This document shows positions 43,872-54,495 of a stretch of DNA of 64,000 nt, one piece after another. Position 1 is the first letter of the stretch. Each line of letters opens with the position of its first letter. The notes beneath the pieces were generated by a model. It saw only the letters and a program-made list of their open reading frames with translations. It was not told where the DNA came from and ran no database searches. The translations under genes and the position numbers were made by a program. Source of the DNA: Bartonella tribocorum CIP 105476 (lineage in GTDB: Bacteria > Pseudomonadota > Alphaproteobacteria > Rhizobiales > Rhizobiaceae); NCBI RefSeq assembly GCF_000196435.1, contig NC_010161.1, positions 1,488,001-1,552,000 of the forward strand, in the 5' to 3' direction.

Positions 43872-44378
43872 TTAGAAAGGAACGTCATCATCTAATTTGT
43901 GAGAAAAACTTTCTCCTACTTGGCTATTATTTTGACCAAAAGTATTTCTCTGATTTGAGCTACTATCCGCAAAGCCACCACTATAACTGCCCCCTTGACC
44001 AACTCCTTGCTCCCCACTCGCTCCCCCACGCCCATCAAGCATTTGTAATTCACCACGGTATTTTTGCAAAACAATCTCTGTTGTATAACGATCATTTCCA
44101 TTTTGATCTTGCCATTTCCGTGTCTGTAACTGCCCCTCAATATAAATTTTGCTTCCCTTTTTTAAATATTGCTCTACAACTTTGACAAGGTTCTCATTAA
44201 AAATAACAATATTATGCCACTCGGTGCGTTCTTTTCGCTCATTTGTATTCCGATCACGCCAACTTTCCGAAGTAGCAATACGCAAATTTGCTACTTGATC
44301 TCCAGAATTCAAACGACGAATTTCAGGATCTGACCCGAGATTACCAATCAAAATAACTTTATTAAGGCTACCAGCCAT
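43872..44378 (-). CDS. ssb: Single-stranded DNA-binding protein
   Basis: 168 residues. OB-fold '[40 protein letters not shown]', '[40 protein letters not shown]' and a Gly/Gln/Ser-rich linker ending in the interaction tip 'DDDVPF'. It coats ssDNA in replication and repair. It diverges from uvrA, with the usual alphaproteobacterial ssb-uvrA neighbourhood. Confidence 0.96.
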   Translation of the reverse strand: MAGSLNKVILIGNLGSDPEIRRLNSGDQVANLRIATSESWRDRNTNERKERTEWHNIVIFNENLVKVVEQYLKKGSKIYIEGQLQTRKWQDQNGNDRYTTEIVLQKYRGELQMLDGRGGASGEQGVGQGGSYSGGFADSSSNQRNTFGQNNSQVGESFSHKLDDDVPF

Positions 44379-44399
44379 CGCATAAACTCCAAAATTTTA

Positions 44400-44515
44400 A
44401 TCGTAAAAATAGTCTTTATATATAACAGTTATGACCATCTTGACCTTCAATTTACAGGTCTGTAATTGACCTTCAATATGGATATTGCTATCCTTTCCCA
44501 ATATTGGATCCGTAT
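44400..44515 (-). pseudogene. Fragment of a second ssb copy
   Basis: On the minus strand, bases ~44515-44400 align with the middle of ssb: 'DSNIHIEGQLQTCKLKVKMVI' corresponds to '[19 protein letters not shown]'. Start and end are missing. It looks like a leftover of a partial tandem duplication lying in the ssb-uvrA spacer. Confidence 0.65.
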
Positions 44516-44710
44516 AATTATAACAAAATATGATAACAACGCATAGTTTATTCCATCAGTAGAGAATAAAAAGCTGCTCATTTATATTTTTTTTCACAAA
44601 ACTTACACCTTCTTTCTGCGTTAAAGCAGTTAAACACATTGTAATTCTAAAAAAACAGTTTTATTCCGTCTTAAAGGCTCAATTTTTGTCACATATGCCA
44701 AGGATAAAAT

Positions 44711-47626
44711 ATGACTCATCAAAAATATATCTCCATTCGCGGTGCACGTGAACATAACCTTAAAAATATTGATCTCGATCTTCCTCGTGATAAACTCATT
44801 GTTATAACAGGACTTTCTGGATCAGGAAAATCATCTTTAGCTTTTGATACAATTTACGCTGAAGGACAACGCCGCTATGTCGAAAGCCTTTCAGCTTATG
44901 CACGCCAATTTTTGGAAGTTATGCAAAAACCTGATGTCGACCGTATCGATGGCCTTTCTCCAGCCATCTCCATTGAACAAAAAACAACCAGCCGCAATCC
45001 TCGTTCAACGGTCGGCACTGTCACTGAAATCCACGACTATATGCGTCTCCTTTTTGCACGTATTGGCATTCCTCATTCCCCTGCTACAGGACGCCCCATT
45101 GAAAGCCAAACAGTAAGTCAAATGGTGGACCAAATTATGTCCTTACCAGAAGGAACCCGAATTTTTATTATGGCTCCCTTGGTGCGAGGACGAAAGGGAG
45201 AATATAAAAAAGAACTAACAGAACTTTTAAAAAAGGGATTTCAACGCGCTAAAGTTGATGGAAAATTCTATGAAATCCCCGATATTCCAGCTCTTGATAA
45301 AAAGTATAAACATGACATCGATGTCGTTGTAGACCGCATTGTCGTACAGAAGGATATCACCTCTCGCTTGGCTGATAGTATAGAAACCTGTTTACAGCTA
45401 GCAAATGGACTTGCCATTGTTGAAATGGCAGACCAACCCTTGGCACAAAAAGAAACGGCAAAAGAATCGGCTCATAAGTCAAAAAATGACACACACAAAC
45501 GGCTTCTTTTTTCAGAAAAGTTTTCCTGCCCTGTATCGGGATTCTCTATCCCTGAAATTGAACCACGTCTTTTTTCGTTCAATAATCCTTTTGGAGCCTG
45601 TCCTCTTTGCGATGGACTAGGAATCAAAAAGGCAATGGACCCACTGAAAATTGTGCCCAATAAAAATCTTACCTTAAAAGACGGAGCCATTGCACCTTGG
45701 GCTAAATCAGATTCACTTTATTATAGCCAAACCTTAGAAGCATTAGGAAAAGCTTACGGTTTCAAACTTACAGACCAATGGTGTAAACTCTCTGATGAGG
45801 CACAACAAGCTATTCTCTACGGTACAAAAAGAAATGAAATCTCCTTTATCTACAGGAATGATTCTCGTTCGCATAAAATGACTCAACCTTTTGAAGGAAT
45901 CATCCCCAACATGGAGAGGCGCTGGAAAGAAACCGATTCTGCTTGGTCCCGTGAAGAAATTGAGCGTTATATGTCTTCTTCACCTTGCCCAGCCTGTCAC
46001 GGTTATCGTTTAAAACCAGAGGCACTTGCTGTGAAAATCCACGGGATGCATATTGGGCAAATATCAGATCTTTCTATTCTAAAAGCCGATGATTGGTTTG
46101 CCAATATCCATCAATATCTCACAGAGAAACAACGTAATATCGCGGTACGTATTTTAAAAGAAATTCGCGAACGCTTAGCCTTTTTAAATCATGTAGGATT
46201 GGAATATCTTACCTTATCTCGAAATTCAGGGACCCTTTCAGGGGGAGAAAGCCAACGTATTCGATTAGCCTCCCAGATTGGTTCTGGTCTTACAGGCGTC
46301 CTTTATATTTTAGACGAACCATCCATCGGTTTACATCAACGGGATAATGAACGTCTTTTGGAAATGCTGCGCCATTTGCGCGATCTTGGCAATACCGTCA
46401 TTGTCGTTGAACATGATGAAGATGCTATTCTCACGGCAGACCATGTTGTCGATATGGGCCCTGCTGCAGGCGTTCATGGTGGTAAAGTCATAGCGCAAGG
46501 AACACCGCAAGAAATTATAGAAAATCAAGCCTCTCTCACAGGACAATATCTTTCAGGAAAAATGGCTGTTAGAATGCCGACTGAGCGACGTAAAATATCA
46601 AAATCGAAAACCCTTAAAGTCATCGGTGCTAAAGGTAACAACCTTAAAAATATCAGTGCAAATATCCCTCTTGGAACCTTCACATGCATAACCGGTGTTT
46701 CTGGAGGAGGAAAATCAACATTTCTTATTGAAACGCTTTTCAAAGCAGCATCACATCAGATCATGGGTAGTCATCACAGCCCTGCTCGCTATGATAAAAT
46801 CGAAGGATTAGAATTTCTGGATAAAGTCATCGATATCAACCAGTCTCCCATCGGACGCACCCCACGCTCTAATCCCGCAACCTATACAGGCGCTTTTACA
46901 CCGATTCGTGACTGGTTTGCCGAGCTTCCAGAATCAAAAGCCCGTGGTTATAAAGCAGGACGTTTTTCATTTAATGTTAAAGGAGGACGTTGCGAAGCCT
47001 GTCAGGGTGATGGAGTCATCAAAATTGAAATGCACTTTTTACCAGATGTCTATGTCACTTGTGATGTCTGTAAAGGAAAACGCTACAATCGAGAAACATT
47101 AGAAATAAAATTCAAAGGGCAATCTATCGCCGATATTTTGGATATGACAATCGAAAAGGCAGAAGAATTTTTCCACGCTGTTCCCGCTATTCATAATAAA
47201 ATGGAGACCCTCATTAAAGTAGGATTGGGTTACATAAAGGTAGGACAGCAAGCGACCACGCTTTCTGGTGGAGAAGCGCAACGTATAAAACTTGCGAAAG
47301 AACTTGCGCGCAAAACAACGGGACGTACACTCTATATTTTGGATGAGCCGACAACAGGTTTACACTTTCATGATATTTCCAAGCTTCTTGAAGTGCTCCA
47401 TGAACTGGTCGAGCAAGGCAACACCGTCATCGTCATTGAACATAACCTTGACGTTATCAAGACAGCCGACTGGATTATTGATTTAGGACCAGAAGGTGGA
47501 GATCGCGGTGGTGAAATCGTTGCAGTTGGACGCCCTGAAGACATTATTAAAGTTCCCGCTTCCTATACGGGAAAATTTCTAAAAGATGTTTTACAGCGCC
47601 AATCTCTCTACAATTCAAACGCTTAA
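44711..47626 (+). CDS. uvrA: Excinuclease ABC subunit A
   Basis: 971 residues. Two ABC ATPase modules are present: Walker A '[14 protein letters not shown]' and '[14 protein letters not shown]', signatures '[19 protein letters not shown]' and '[15 protein letters not shown]', Walker B '[15 protein letters not shown]' and '[15 protein letters not shown]'. The zinc modules 'SPCPACHG' and '[10 protein letters not shown]...CDVCKGKR' are complete, while the first reads '[30 protein letters not shown]', lacking one usual Cys. It recognises DNA damage in nucleotide excision repair. No alphaproteobacterial LexA box (GTTC/GAAC direct repeat) was seen upstream. Confidence 0.97.
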   Translation: MTHQKYISIRGAREHNLKNIDLDLPRDKLIVITGLSGSGKSSLAFDTIYAEGQRRYVESLSAYARQFLEVMQKPDVDRIDGLSPAISIEQKTTSRNPRSTVGTVTEIHDYMRLLFARIGIPHSPATGRPIESQTVSQMVDQIMSLPEGTRIFIMAPLVRGRKGEYKKELTELLKKGFQRAKVDGKFYEIPDIPALDKKYKHDIDVVVDRIVVQKDITSRLADSIETCLQLANGLAIVEMADQPLAQKETAKESAHKSKNDTHKRLLFSEKFSCPVSGFSIPEIEPRLFSFNNPFGACPLCDGLGIKKAMDPLKIVPNKNLTLKDGAIAPWAKSDSLYYSQTLEALGKAYGFKLTDQWCKLSDEAQQAILYGTKRNEISFIYRNDSRSHKMTQPFEGIIPNMERRWKETDSAWSREEIERYMSSSPCPACHGYRLKPEALAVKIHGMHIGQISDLSILKADDWFANIHQYLTEKQRNIAVRILKEIRERLAFLNHVGLEYLTLSRNSGTLSGGESQRIRLASQIGSGLTGVLYILDEPSIGLHQRDNERLLEMLRHLRDLGNTVIVVEHDEDAILTADHVVDMGPAAGVHGGKVIAQGTPQEIIENQASLTGQYLSGKMAVRMPTERRKISKSKTLKVIGAKGNNLKNISANIPLGTFTCITGVSGGGKSTFLIETLFKAASHQIMGSHHSPARYDKIEGLEFLDKVIDINQSPIGRTPRSNPATYTGAFTPIRDWFAELPESKARGYKAGRFSFNVKGGRCEACQGDGVIKIEMHFLPDVYVTCDVCKGKRYNRETLEIKFKGQSIADILDMTIEKAEEFFHAVPAIHNKMETLIKVGLGYIKVGQQATTLSGGEAQRIKLAKELARKTTGRTLYILDEPTTGLHFHDISKLLEVLHELVEQGNTVIVIEHNLDVIKTADWIIDLGPEGGDRGGEIVAVGRPEDIIKVPASYTGKFLKDVLQRQSLYNSNA

Positions 47627-47641
47627 AAAGACTTACCTTTG

Positions 47642-47674
47642 AAAATACAGTATACGAACAAAGCCTGTATTTTT
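47642..47674 (+). terminator. uvrA terminator
   Basis: Inverted repeat AAAATACAG / CTGTATTTT with a 14-nt loop and a T run, 15 nt after the uvrA stop. Confidence 0.75.
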
Positions 47675-47689
47675 ACTGTTATCTGTAAA

Positions 47690-48175
47690 TTAATCTTTCA
47701 TTCCAGTGCAGCAGCATGTTTGAAACAAGACTGAAACGATTGAGCACTTTATAAGCTGTTTCAGTTTTCGTATTGCCAAATAGGAATGCGTGCATAATTG
47801 CATATTTCTTATCTGTTTGTTTATATCTGAAATGATCAGACAACCTAATTTGGAAAGAATACAAAGTTTGAAAGGTATAAAAAAAATTTTATCTTTACCA
47901 GCTCCTTTTAATTCTCATCCTGATGACTTTCAAAAGCATCCGCAATAAGATCTTATAATAAGGATTGCATATTGCTTCACGCTTTCATTTATCGCGTTCT
48001 CTAACAAGATCACGCACCTCACGAAAAGACAAAATACCCCAAACGGAATATATTTGCGTTGCCAATTCCAGACGCTTGTTTTAGAGTAATATTTCTCAAT
48101 ACTCCCAAGCCCATTGCATGACATCTCCTGTGAATGGTATATCGATACATCCATCATTGTACATCAGCATCTTTA
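47690..48175 (-). pseudogene. Second decayed tyrosine-integrase fragment
   Basis: The minus strand repeats the middle of the 38284-38920 remnant: 'LGSIEKYYSKTSVWNWQRKYI', then in another frame 'REVRDLVRERDK' and 'KREAICNPYYK', and later 'LSKLGCLIISDIN' and 'QLIKCSIVSVLFQTC'. Several stops and frameshifts interrupt it. It lies on the opposite strand to the first copy, about 9 kb away. Confidence 0.7.
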
Positions 48176-48613
48176 TATTTAATAATGGAGCAAACCACCG
48201 CTATATGATATTAGCCAGCCCCCATCACTACCCCAAAGCCCTTACATTTGAAGTGCAGTCTATGATAGGTCTCTTTATTATTTCTCTCTTAGCCATTTTT
48301 ATCCACACACCCGCACGATTTAGGATATACAAAGATATTGTTTTGATTGATTGACGATAAAAAGACCTAAAATGAGAAAATCTCACGCTCTTAGAATTTC
48401 TTATTCAATATGAGAAAACGTATAATTATTCTTATAAATCAACGTATTATTCAAAAAAAACAAAACTCCCTTATTATATTATTTTAATTCTGTACAAAAG
48501 AAGTGTAAGATTTTTTTCCAAAACAACAATATTTCACATTAATTCTACAAAAAAAATCTCCTCCAAGAGCATAAAGTATCATTATTGTCGACTTTTTGTG
48601 CACAAAGTATCTG
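48176..48613. other. Spacer upstream of glnB
   Basis: No gene recognised. A 78-codon frame at 48118-48354 overlaps the integrase remnant and lacks a ribosome site, so it is not called. The stretch is AT-rich. Confidence 0.5.
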
Positions 48614-48641
48614 TTGGACATCTTACAGTTGTCAATATAAT
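48614..48641 (+). promoter_or_regulatory. glnB promoter
   Basis: TTGGAC, 16-nt spacer, TATAAT, 47 nt before the glnB start. A perfect -10 and a good -35 suggest constitutive sigma70 expression; no sigma54 GG-N10-GC element was noticed. Confidence 0.65.
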
Positions 48642-48645
48642 GTGA

Positions 48646-49026
<381 letters not shown>

Positions 49027-49083
49027 TAGACAACAAAAATTCACTTTTTTATCACCCTCAACGCCATATTAAGGAAATTGAAT

Positions 49084-50493
49084 ATGACAACCGCATCCGA
49101 TATTATCAAACAGATCGCAGACAACGAAATCCGTTTTGTTGATTTACGTTTTACTGATCCACGAGGAAAATTGCATCACATTACAATGGATATCGCAGAG
49201 ATCAGCGAAGATACCTTTAGTGATGGTGTTATGTTTGATGGTTCTTCAATTGCCGGTTGGAAAACAATTAATGAATCTGACATGGTTTTAATGCCTGATC
49301 CCAAAACAGCGCATATTGATCCTTTTTTTGCTCAATCTACATTAGTCATATTTTGTGACATCCTTGATCCTGTCTCTGGTGAATTTTATCGTAGGGATCC
49401 TCGTTCTATCGCCAAAAGGGCTGAGGTTTATATGAAATCTTTAGGCATTGGCGATACAATCAATATAGGTCCAGAAGCAGAATTTTTTATCTTTGATGAC
49501 GTGCGCTATAAAACGGACCCTTACAACACGGGGTTTAAACTCGATTCAAGTGAACTTCCTTCCAATGATGATACAGAATATGAAACAGGTAATCTAGGGC
49601 ATCGCCCACGAATGAAGGGAGGCTATCTTCCCGTCCCGCCGATTGATTCCTGCCAAGATATGCGTTCTGAAATGCTCACAGCACTCAAAGATATGGGCGT
49701 ACAAGTGGAAAAACACCATCACGAAGTGGCAGCGGGTCAACATGAATTGGGTATTCGTTTCGATACGCTCGTTCGCGAAGCGGATAAGATGCAAATTTTT
49801 AAATATGTCGTTCATCAAATAGCAAACAGTTATGGAAAAACAGCAACTTTCATGCCCAAACCGGTGTTTGGTGACAATGGCTCAGGTATGCACGTCCACA
49901 TGTCTATTTGGAAAGATGGTAAGCCCATTTTTGCGGGAAATGAATATGCCGGACTTTCAGAAACCTGTTTGTTTTTTATCGGTGGCGTCATTAAGCATGC
50001 AAAAGCAATCAATGCCTTTACCAACCCATCCACAAATTCCTACAAGCGGTTGGTTCCTGGTTATGAAGCGCCTGTCCTTCTTGCCTATTCGGCACGTAAT
50101 CGTTCTGCATCTTGCCGTATTCCAATGAGTTCTTCGCCAAATTCAAAACGCGTAGAAGTTCGTTTTCCAGACCCAACAGCAAATCCTTATTTAGCATTTG
50201 CAGCCCTCTTAATGGCTGGTCTTGATGGCATCAAAAACAAAATTCACCCTGGACATGCTATGGATAAAGATCTTTATGATCTTCCCTTAAAAGAACGCAA
50301 AGAAATCCCTACCGTTTCAGGAAGTCTGCGTGAAGCACTTGAAGCGCTCGACAAAGATCGTGGCTTTCTTAAAGCTGGTGATGTTTTTGATGATGATCAG
50401 ATTAATTCCTTCATTCAAGTAAAGATGCAAGAAGTCTTGCGTTACGAAACAACGCCCCATCCTGTTGAATTTGATATGTACTATTCTGTTTAA
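49084..50493 (+). CDS. glnA: Glutamine synthetase type I
   Basis: 469 residues from the ATG at 49084, with AAGGA upstream; an in-frame TTG at 49078 is rejected. Motifs are '[10 protein letters not shown]', 'AEFFIFDD', '[15 protein letters not shown]', '[20 protein letters not shown]', '[17 protein letters not shown]' and the adenylylation Tyr in '[10 protein letters not shown]'. It makes glutamine from glutamate and ammonia as a dodecamer. PII-dependent adenylylation is likely given the site and the glnB neighbour. Confidence 0.97.
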   Translation: MTTASDIIKQIADNEIRFVDLRFTDPRGKLHHITMDIAEISEDTFSDGVMFDGSSIAGWKTINESDMVLMPDPKTAHIDPFFAQSTLVIFCDILDPVSGEFYRRDPRSIAKRAEVYMKSLGIGDTINIGPEAEFFIFDDVRYKTDPYNTGFKLDSSELPSNDDTEYETGNLGHRPRMKGGYLPVPPIDSCQDMRSEMLTALKDMGVQVEKHHHEVAAGQHELGIRFDTLVREADKMQIFKYVVHQIANSYGKTATFMPKPVFGDNGSGMHVHMSIWKDGKPIFAGNEYAGLSETCLFFIGGVIKHAKAINAFTNPSTNSYKRLVPGYEAPVLLAYSARNRSASCRIPMSSSPNSKRVEVRFPDPTANPYLAFAALLMAGLDGIKNKIHPGHAMDKDLYDLPLKERKEIPTVSGSLREALEALDKDRGFLKAGDVFDDDQINSFIQVKMQEVLRYETTPHPVEFDMYYSV

Positions 50494-50520
50494 ACAATCA
50501 TACCCATTTTTTTGATTTTT

Positions 50521-50547
50521 AAAATGGAGGTAAAAGCCTCCATTTTT
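50521..50547 (+). terminator. glnA terminator
   Basis: AAAATGGAGG / CCTCCATTTT with a 6-nt loop and T run, 27 nt after the glnA stop. Confidence 0.85.
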
Positions 50548-50657
50548 GTGGATATTCTTCTCGTACAAGAGAGCAAATAGTGCAAAAGGCTTTTTACTTA
50601 TCTACTTTTCCTTTATAATCATTCTGAATCTCTTCAAATGAATTAACAAGGTTTCTA

Positions 50658-51203
50658 ATGGCGCGAATTTGTTTTCTCGTTTGCACTTTTTTATGCATTG
50701 TCCTTATCTCATCAAAAACTCAAGCACATGCAATTACAAATCAAAAACTCACAGCCCTTGAAAACGCAACTTCTTTTTATAGCAAAGCGCTTAAAAATGC
50801 CGATGCGAATGCCATCTTAAATGCTATCCCTCCCGAAATCATTAACAGTTTAACCGCTAAAAAAAATCTTAGTCAATCGCAATTTCGGCAAATTATGAAA
50901 AGCCAAATCGAACAGTTGTCAGAAAATTATAAGATTGAAAGTATCCACATTGACCAAAAACAAAAACGTGAAGGTACACTTGATAATGGCATTCCTTATT
51001 TTGTTATACCCGTTGAGCTTGTAACCACAACAAATTCTGGAAAAAAATGCTCTATTCAAACTGAAATTATTGCCCTATTTCATAATAATCAATGGTATTT
51101 TATCCGAGGGAATGACGAAGCAATCTTAAGTATAACCAATGAAGTATTTCCTGGACTTGAAAAAGTAAAAATCAATCCGCAAAAAATCACAAAAATACTA
51201 TAG
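50658..51203 (+). CDS. Exported protein of unknown function
   Basis: 181 residues with a Sec signal peptide ('MARICFLVCTFLCIVLISSKTQAHA', cleavage near residue 25). The mature part has an N-terminal helix bundle and a C-terminal sheet ('GIPYFVIPVELVTTTNSGKKCSIQTEIIALFHNNQWYFIRGND') that suggests an NTF2/SnoaL-like fold, a guess from pattern. It lies 165 nt after glnA behind a terminator and converges on the ATP12 gene. Confidence 0.8.
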   Translation: MARICFLVCTFLCIVLISSKTQAHAITNQKLTALENATSFYSKALKNADANAILNAIPPEIINSLTAKKNLSQSQFRQIMKSQIEQLSENYKIESIHIDQKQKREGTLDNGIPYFVIPVELVTTTNSGKKCSIQTEIIALFHNNQWYFIRGNDEAILSITNEVFPGLEKVKINPQKITKIL

Positions 51204-51213
51204 TAAAAAAAAC

Positions 51214-51996
51214 TTATAAACAAGCTATGACAATTGTAGCAGCAGCCTTAAACTCAGCTTTTTTGTGAGCACGGTGTGCCATTGTCTCTTTATCTTTTCC
51301 CCATTGTTCCATCATCCAATCTTCATCTAAATGGGCAATAGACCAAGCATGATCCGCATCAATTTTTCCCGCAGCAACAGCAAGAGCAATAAGAGCAGAT
51401 CCCGTTAAGGTTGTCATCATATGAAGTGCAGCAAGCATATAAGGAGACTCAACGCTACGCAAATAATGACTCACAGCTTGAAGTGCCTCTGGTGATTGTT
51501 CCACATGCATCAGCCCTTCTGTCAAATAAAACCGTGCACCCAGTTTTTCTTCTGCCCAATCTAATAAAGGATCCCATTGCTCAGATTGTTTTTGCACCAA
51601 CTCTTTAGGTGTTTGTGCACGATAAAAGATCATATCACAGGCAACGAAACGCAATAAATCTTCAAAAACAACCTGCATATCATCAGCGATACCATCAATA
51701 ACAGTATTCACCAGACGCGTCATTGGCATTTTTGTTGGATCAACAACGTGCTTTTGGCTCTCAAATTCCTGAGCAATGAACTCAGCAAACACTTCCGTTG
51801 GCACAAGAAAAGGGCGCTTTGCAGGCGTTTTAACGGGACGTTCATCCAATAAAATTGTAAAATCGCCCTCCTCACAAGCAATTTTCACTTGCTTATAAAA
51901 CCGTTTGGGGTGTGATTGGCATGAAACATTTTGAGTATTCTGAACAGAACTATTTTTATTTAAGGGTCTATCAAAATGATTCAAAATTTCACGCAT
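51214..51996 (-). CDS. ATP12 family F1-ATPase assembly chaperone
   Basis: 260 residues. It contains 'RFYKQVKIACEEGDFTILLDERPVKTPAKRPFLVPT', 'FAEFIAQEFESQKHVVDPTKMPMTRLVNTVIDGI', 'VACDMIFYRAQTPKELVQKQSEQWDPLLDWAEEKLGARFYLTEGLMHVEQ' and 'LTGSALIALAVAAG', all diagnostic of ATP12. The protein binds the F1 alpha subunit during ATP synthase assembly in mitochondria and Alphaproteobacteria. It is convergent with the exported-protein gene, 10 nt apart. Confidence 0.92.
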   Translation of the reverse strand: MREILNHFDRPLNKNSSVQNTQNVSCQSHPKRFYKQVKIACEEGDFTILLDERPVKTPAKRPFLVPTEVFAEFIAQEFESQKHVVDPTKMPMTRLVNTVIDGIADDMQVVFEDLLRFVACDMIFYRAQTPKELVQKQSEQWDPLLDWAEEKLGARFYLTEGLMHVEQSPEALQAVSHYLRSVESPYMLAALHMMTTLTGSALIALAVAAGKIDADHAWSIAHLDEDWMMEQWGKDKETMAHRAHKKAEFKAAATIVIACL

Positions 51997-52746
51997 ATTA
52001 CTTCACCTCTGATATTTCAAAAAACGATTGATTTTCAAATCCCTATATATCTTATTTAAGATTTAAAGTGACTTCTTTCCCTATCCTAAATGAACGAAAA
52101 ATCTTACCAATTCTAATCTGATTTTAAATATATCCTTTATTTAACGAACAAGACAATGATCTTGTCTATATATTCTAAAAACAGTTGTTAGAATAATTTT
52201 TGAAAAAGTTCTATCTTACTTAAAAAACTGAATGCATTAAATTTACTGATGAAAATGCGTTCATCACCTTCAAGTTATCCATCTACAAGAGCGGCTTCCA
52301 CACACATTTCAGTCTTTTAAATGCTTTTCACAAAATTTTAAAGCAGAAAAACGTACATCCTTCAAAATATGGAGAAGTGTATTTTACTCATCAGTATACC
52401 TTTCAGCTGCAAAGGCACCCCAATTATTCGTCTCATATAGTTACCCATGCGTAAAGTTTTTCCTGCCTAATATCACAACCCTAAAAAGAAGTATTTGATA
52501 GTGTAATAGGATAACCATCATTGCCTCAAAATAGCTAAATTAGAATTATTCTTTGCACAATAAAACAATTTATTATTTAATTTTGTAGCATATTTTTATT
52601 AATATTGTTTAATAATATTTGTAACAATACGGTATTAACTCGTAAATTTGTATTAAAATATATTAAAAAATCTAAATTAAATTATAATTAACTAATTATT
52701 CTTAATATATTTCAGTAATTTATTTATATAATTAAAAGAATAGATC
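51997..52746. other. Spacer with diverged ~360-bp repeat and AT-rich promoter region
   Basis: No gene seen. Bases 52098-52470 resemble 56968-57327. The last ~200 bases before the metabolite operon are extremely AT-rich, which fits a promoter of horizontally acquired genes. Confidence 0.6.
52098..52470. repeat. Diverged ~360-bp direct repeat, copy 1
   Basis: Shares ordered blocks with 56968-57327, the longest being AGACAATGATCTTGT preceded by TATTTAAC, then GCTAGAATAAT-like, AAAAACTG, CATTTAC-GCATCAT-like and TTCCTGCCT. Confidence 0.7.
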
Positions 52747-53303
52747 ATGCAATCTGAAAATAATCCTTTTATCTATACACTTGGCCCTGCAGATACTAAC
52801 TGTGCAGCTGCAGCACAATGGTGGCTTGACAATCACAATCAAAATATTTCATCCACTCACTCAAGATCTCGTATTATCTTATACGCAACTCTTGAAGAAG
52901 CATTTAATGAACTTGTTCAAAAAAAGATGGTTATCTCCTAAGCTGTGCTGCTTACCCTGATTTGCACACACTCATATTTACCCGTTTAGGTGACATGCAA
53001 TTATTTGACAGCTTTATCATGCCTACTCACTCTATGGTTTTAGCTAAACGCAACAACGCTGATGAAATTAAAACCGTAGCGACTCATCCTGCCCCTCAAT
53101 CTTTGGCTCATCAATACGACAAAATATTTGCCAACAGCAATGCTGATGCAGCCGTTCTTTGTAATGCTGAAAAAGCAGATGCTTGTATCACAACGTCAGT
53201 TGCGGCAAATCGCTATAAGCTAAGGATTATCGAAAATTTTGGACAAGTGCCAATGGCTTTTTTGCTCCATTCGTTAAAGTCAGCGCATCATGAAAAAATC
53301 TGA
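52747..53303 (+). pseudogene. BacA-like prephenate decarboxylase-family gene, frameshifted at an A7 tract
   Basis: The first frame (52747-52941) reads 'FIYTLGPADTNCAAAAQWWLDNH' and stops; the -1 frame continues from the A7 tract (52919-52925) as 'KDGYLLSCAAYPDLHTLIFTRLGDMQLFDSFIMPTHSMVLAKR' to 'RYKLRIIENFGQVPMAFLLHS'. Order and motifs parallel Bacillus BacA ('TLGPEGT', a Pro-x-Tyr core, 'KYGL..V..F..IPMSW'), which decarboxylates prephenate without aromatisation in bacilysin synthesis. An A8 tract would restore one ~186-residue frame. It may be dead or rescued by slippage. The next gene starts within its end. Confidence 0.68.
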
Positions 53304-54495
53304 AGCACTTCTTTCCATTGTTAACTTGGTTGACAAATTCCGTATGCGCCAAGAACGAGATGGGAGTATTAAGGAACCAACTCTAGCAGATAATAATATG
53401 ATCAGTGAATTGATCACTCTGCTGAATCACCATGCCAATATTCTGGACGGACTATCTCCAAAACTTTTAGCGATCACTTCTGAGGATCTTCATCAGTGGA
53501 TGCTCAGTGGTTTCACTACTCCTCCTAAATTTGATAACACTTTAGCTGCTTTCAAAGCACCATTACCAGATGCTCCCTTGTTTTTCTTGGCTCCCATGCG
53601 TGCAACGAACGGTCCTGATCCAGAAGGATTCCGGCTGGAATTAGTTACAGGATATCGTCATGAAACGACCTATCTTGCTGATGCCTCAAAATATACCAAT
53701 AATTATGTATCACCATTTCAATGTATAAAAATGGGAATAGCATCAAAGGGGTTTTTAGAAGGCAATTGCATTGTTCTATTCCCAGAATCTGTGGCAACCG
53801 CTAAAAAAATTGATAAGCAAGCATTTGCTTTGTTTTTTTTCAGCAAATTCTTTGATATTTACAACAAGCAGACAATTGTGGAAGCTGAACGTTTACTCGG
53901 TCGCGATAGTAAATTTCTGTTCGGTCAATTGTATAGTCGTAACTTATCTAAAGAGGACATTTATGATATTCGCTGTTTGTGGGGCTATTATCATGACTAT
54001 GCACATCATACCGGACCGCGGCCATTGGATAAAAATCTATATATAAAATTAAATTGGTTTACAGGTCTTCTAGAAGAAATTAAAGTTGATTTAATTACAG
54101 TGCGTATGATGCTACAAAATCATCCAAAATTTTGGAAAGAAATAACTGAGTTTGTCCTCTTAGAACGCATATTCCGTTATCCAAAAGGTTCTGATCAACA
54201 TATGACATTCGATGCTGGTACAGGAATCTTACTTTTTGAAATATTGATGCGTAACAAAGCATTGATTGAAACGGATCGGGGGTATCTTCAATTTGATTTG
54301 GAGCGTCTTGAAGCAGTAATAGTATTGATGATAGCAGATATAGAAGCACTTGAAACATTAGATGATGATGCTTATTTGGCAGGCGCTAAAGATTATATCC
54401 AAAATAATCTTGGAAAACCGCAAACTTCACAGTCAAGATTTAATTTTTCAACTTCATCTTATGCACAGCGCGTTATTGGGGGATTAAGTCATTGA
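53290..54495 (+). CDS. Uncharacterised ~400-residue protein, possibly DUF6421-type
   Basis: 401 residues, mainly helical. Noticeable segments are 'KFRMRQERDGSI', 'APMRATNGPDPEGFRLELVTGYRHET', 'IRCLWGYYHDYAHHTGPRPLDKNLYIKLNWFTGLLEEIKVDLITVRMM' and 'FRYPKGSDQHMTFDAGTGILLFEILM'. The HDYAHH cluster with 'EEIKVD' could bind a metal, as in diiron or HD-like proteins; this is inference. The resemblance to DUF6421 is from memory of the motif. It overlaps the BacA-like gene by 14 nt and the exporter by 4 nt, so it should act in the same pathway. Confidence 0.75.
   Translation: MKKSEALLSIVNLVDKFRMRQERDGSIKEPTLADNNMISELITLLNHHANILDGLSPKLLAITSEDLHQWMLSGFTTPPKFDNTLAAFKAPLPDAPLFFLAPMRATNGPDPEGFRLELVTGYRHETTYLADASKYTNNYVSPFQCIKMGIASKGFLEGNCIVLFPESVATAKKIDKQAFALFFFSKFFDIYNKQTIVEAERLLGRDSKFLFGQLYSRNLSKEDIYDIRCLWGYYHDYAHHTGPRPLDKNLYIKLNWFTGLLEEIKVDLITVRMMLQNHPKFWKEITEFVLLERIFRYPKGSDQHMTFDAGTGILLFEILMRNKALIETDRGYLQFDLERLEAVIVLMIADIEALETLDDDAYLAGAKDYIQNNLGKPQTSQSRFNFSTSSYAQRVIGGLSH

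Noticed and set aside
44379-44710. SOS (LexA) box before uvrA/ssb
   Set aside because: No GTTC-N7-GTTC or GAAC-N7-GAAC pattern was found by eye.
48118-48354. 78-residue plus-strand frame
   Set aside because: Overlaps the integrase remnant and has no start signal.
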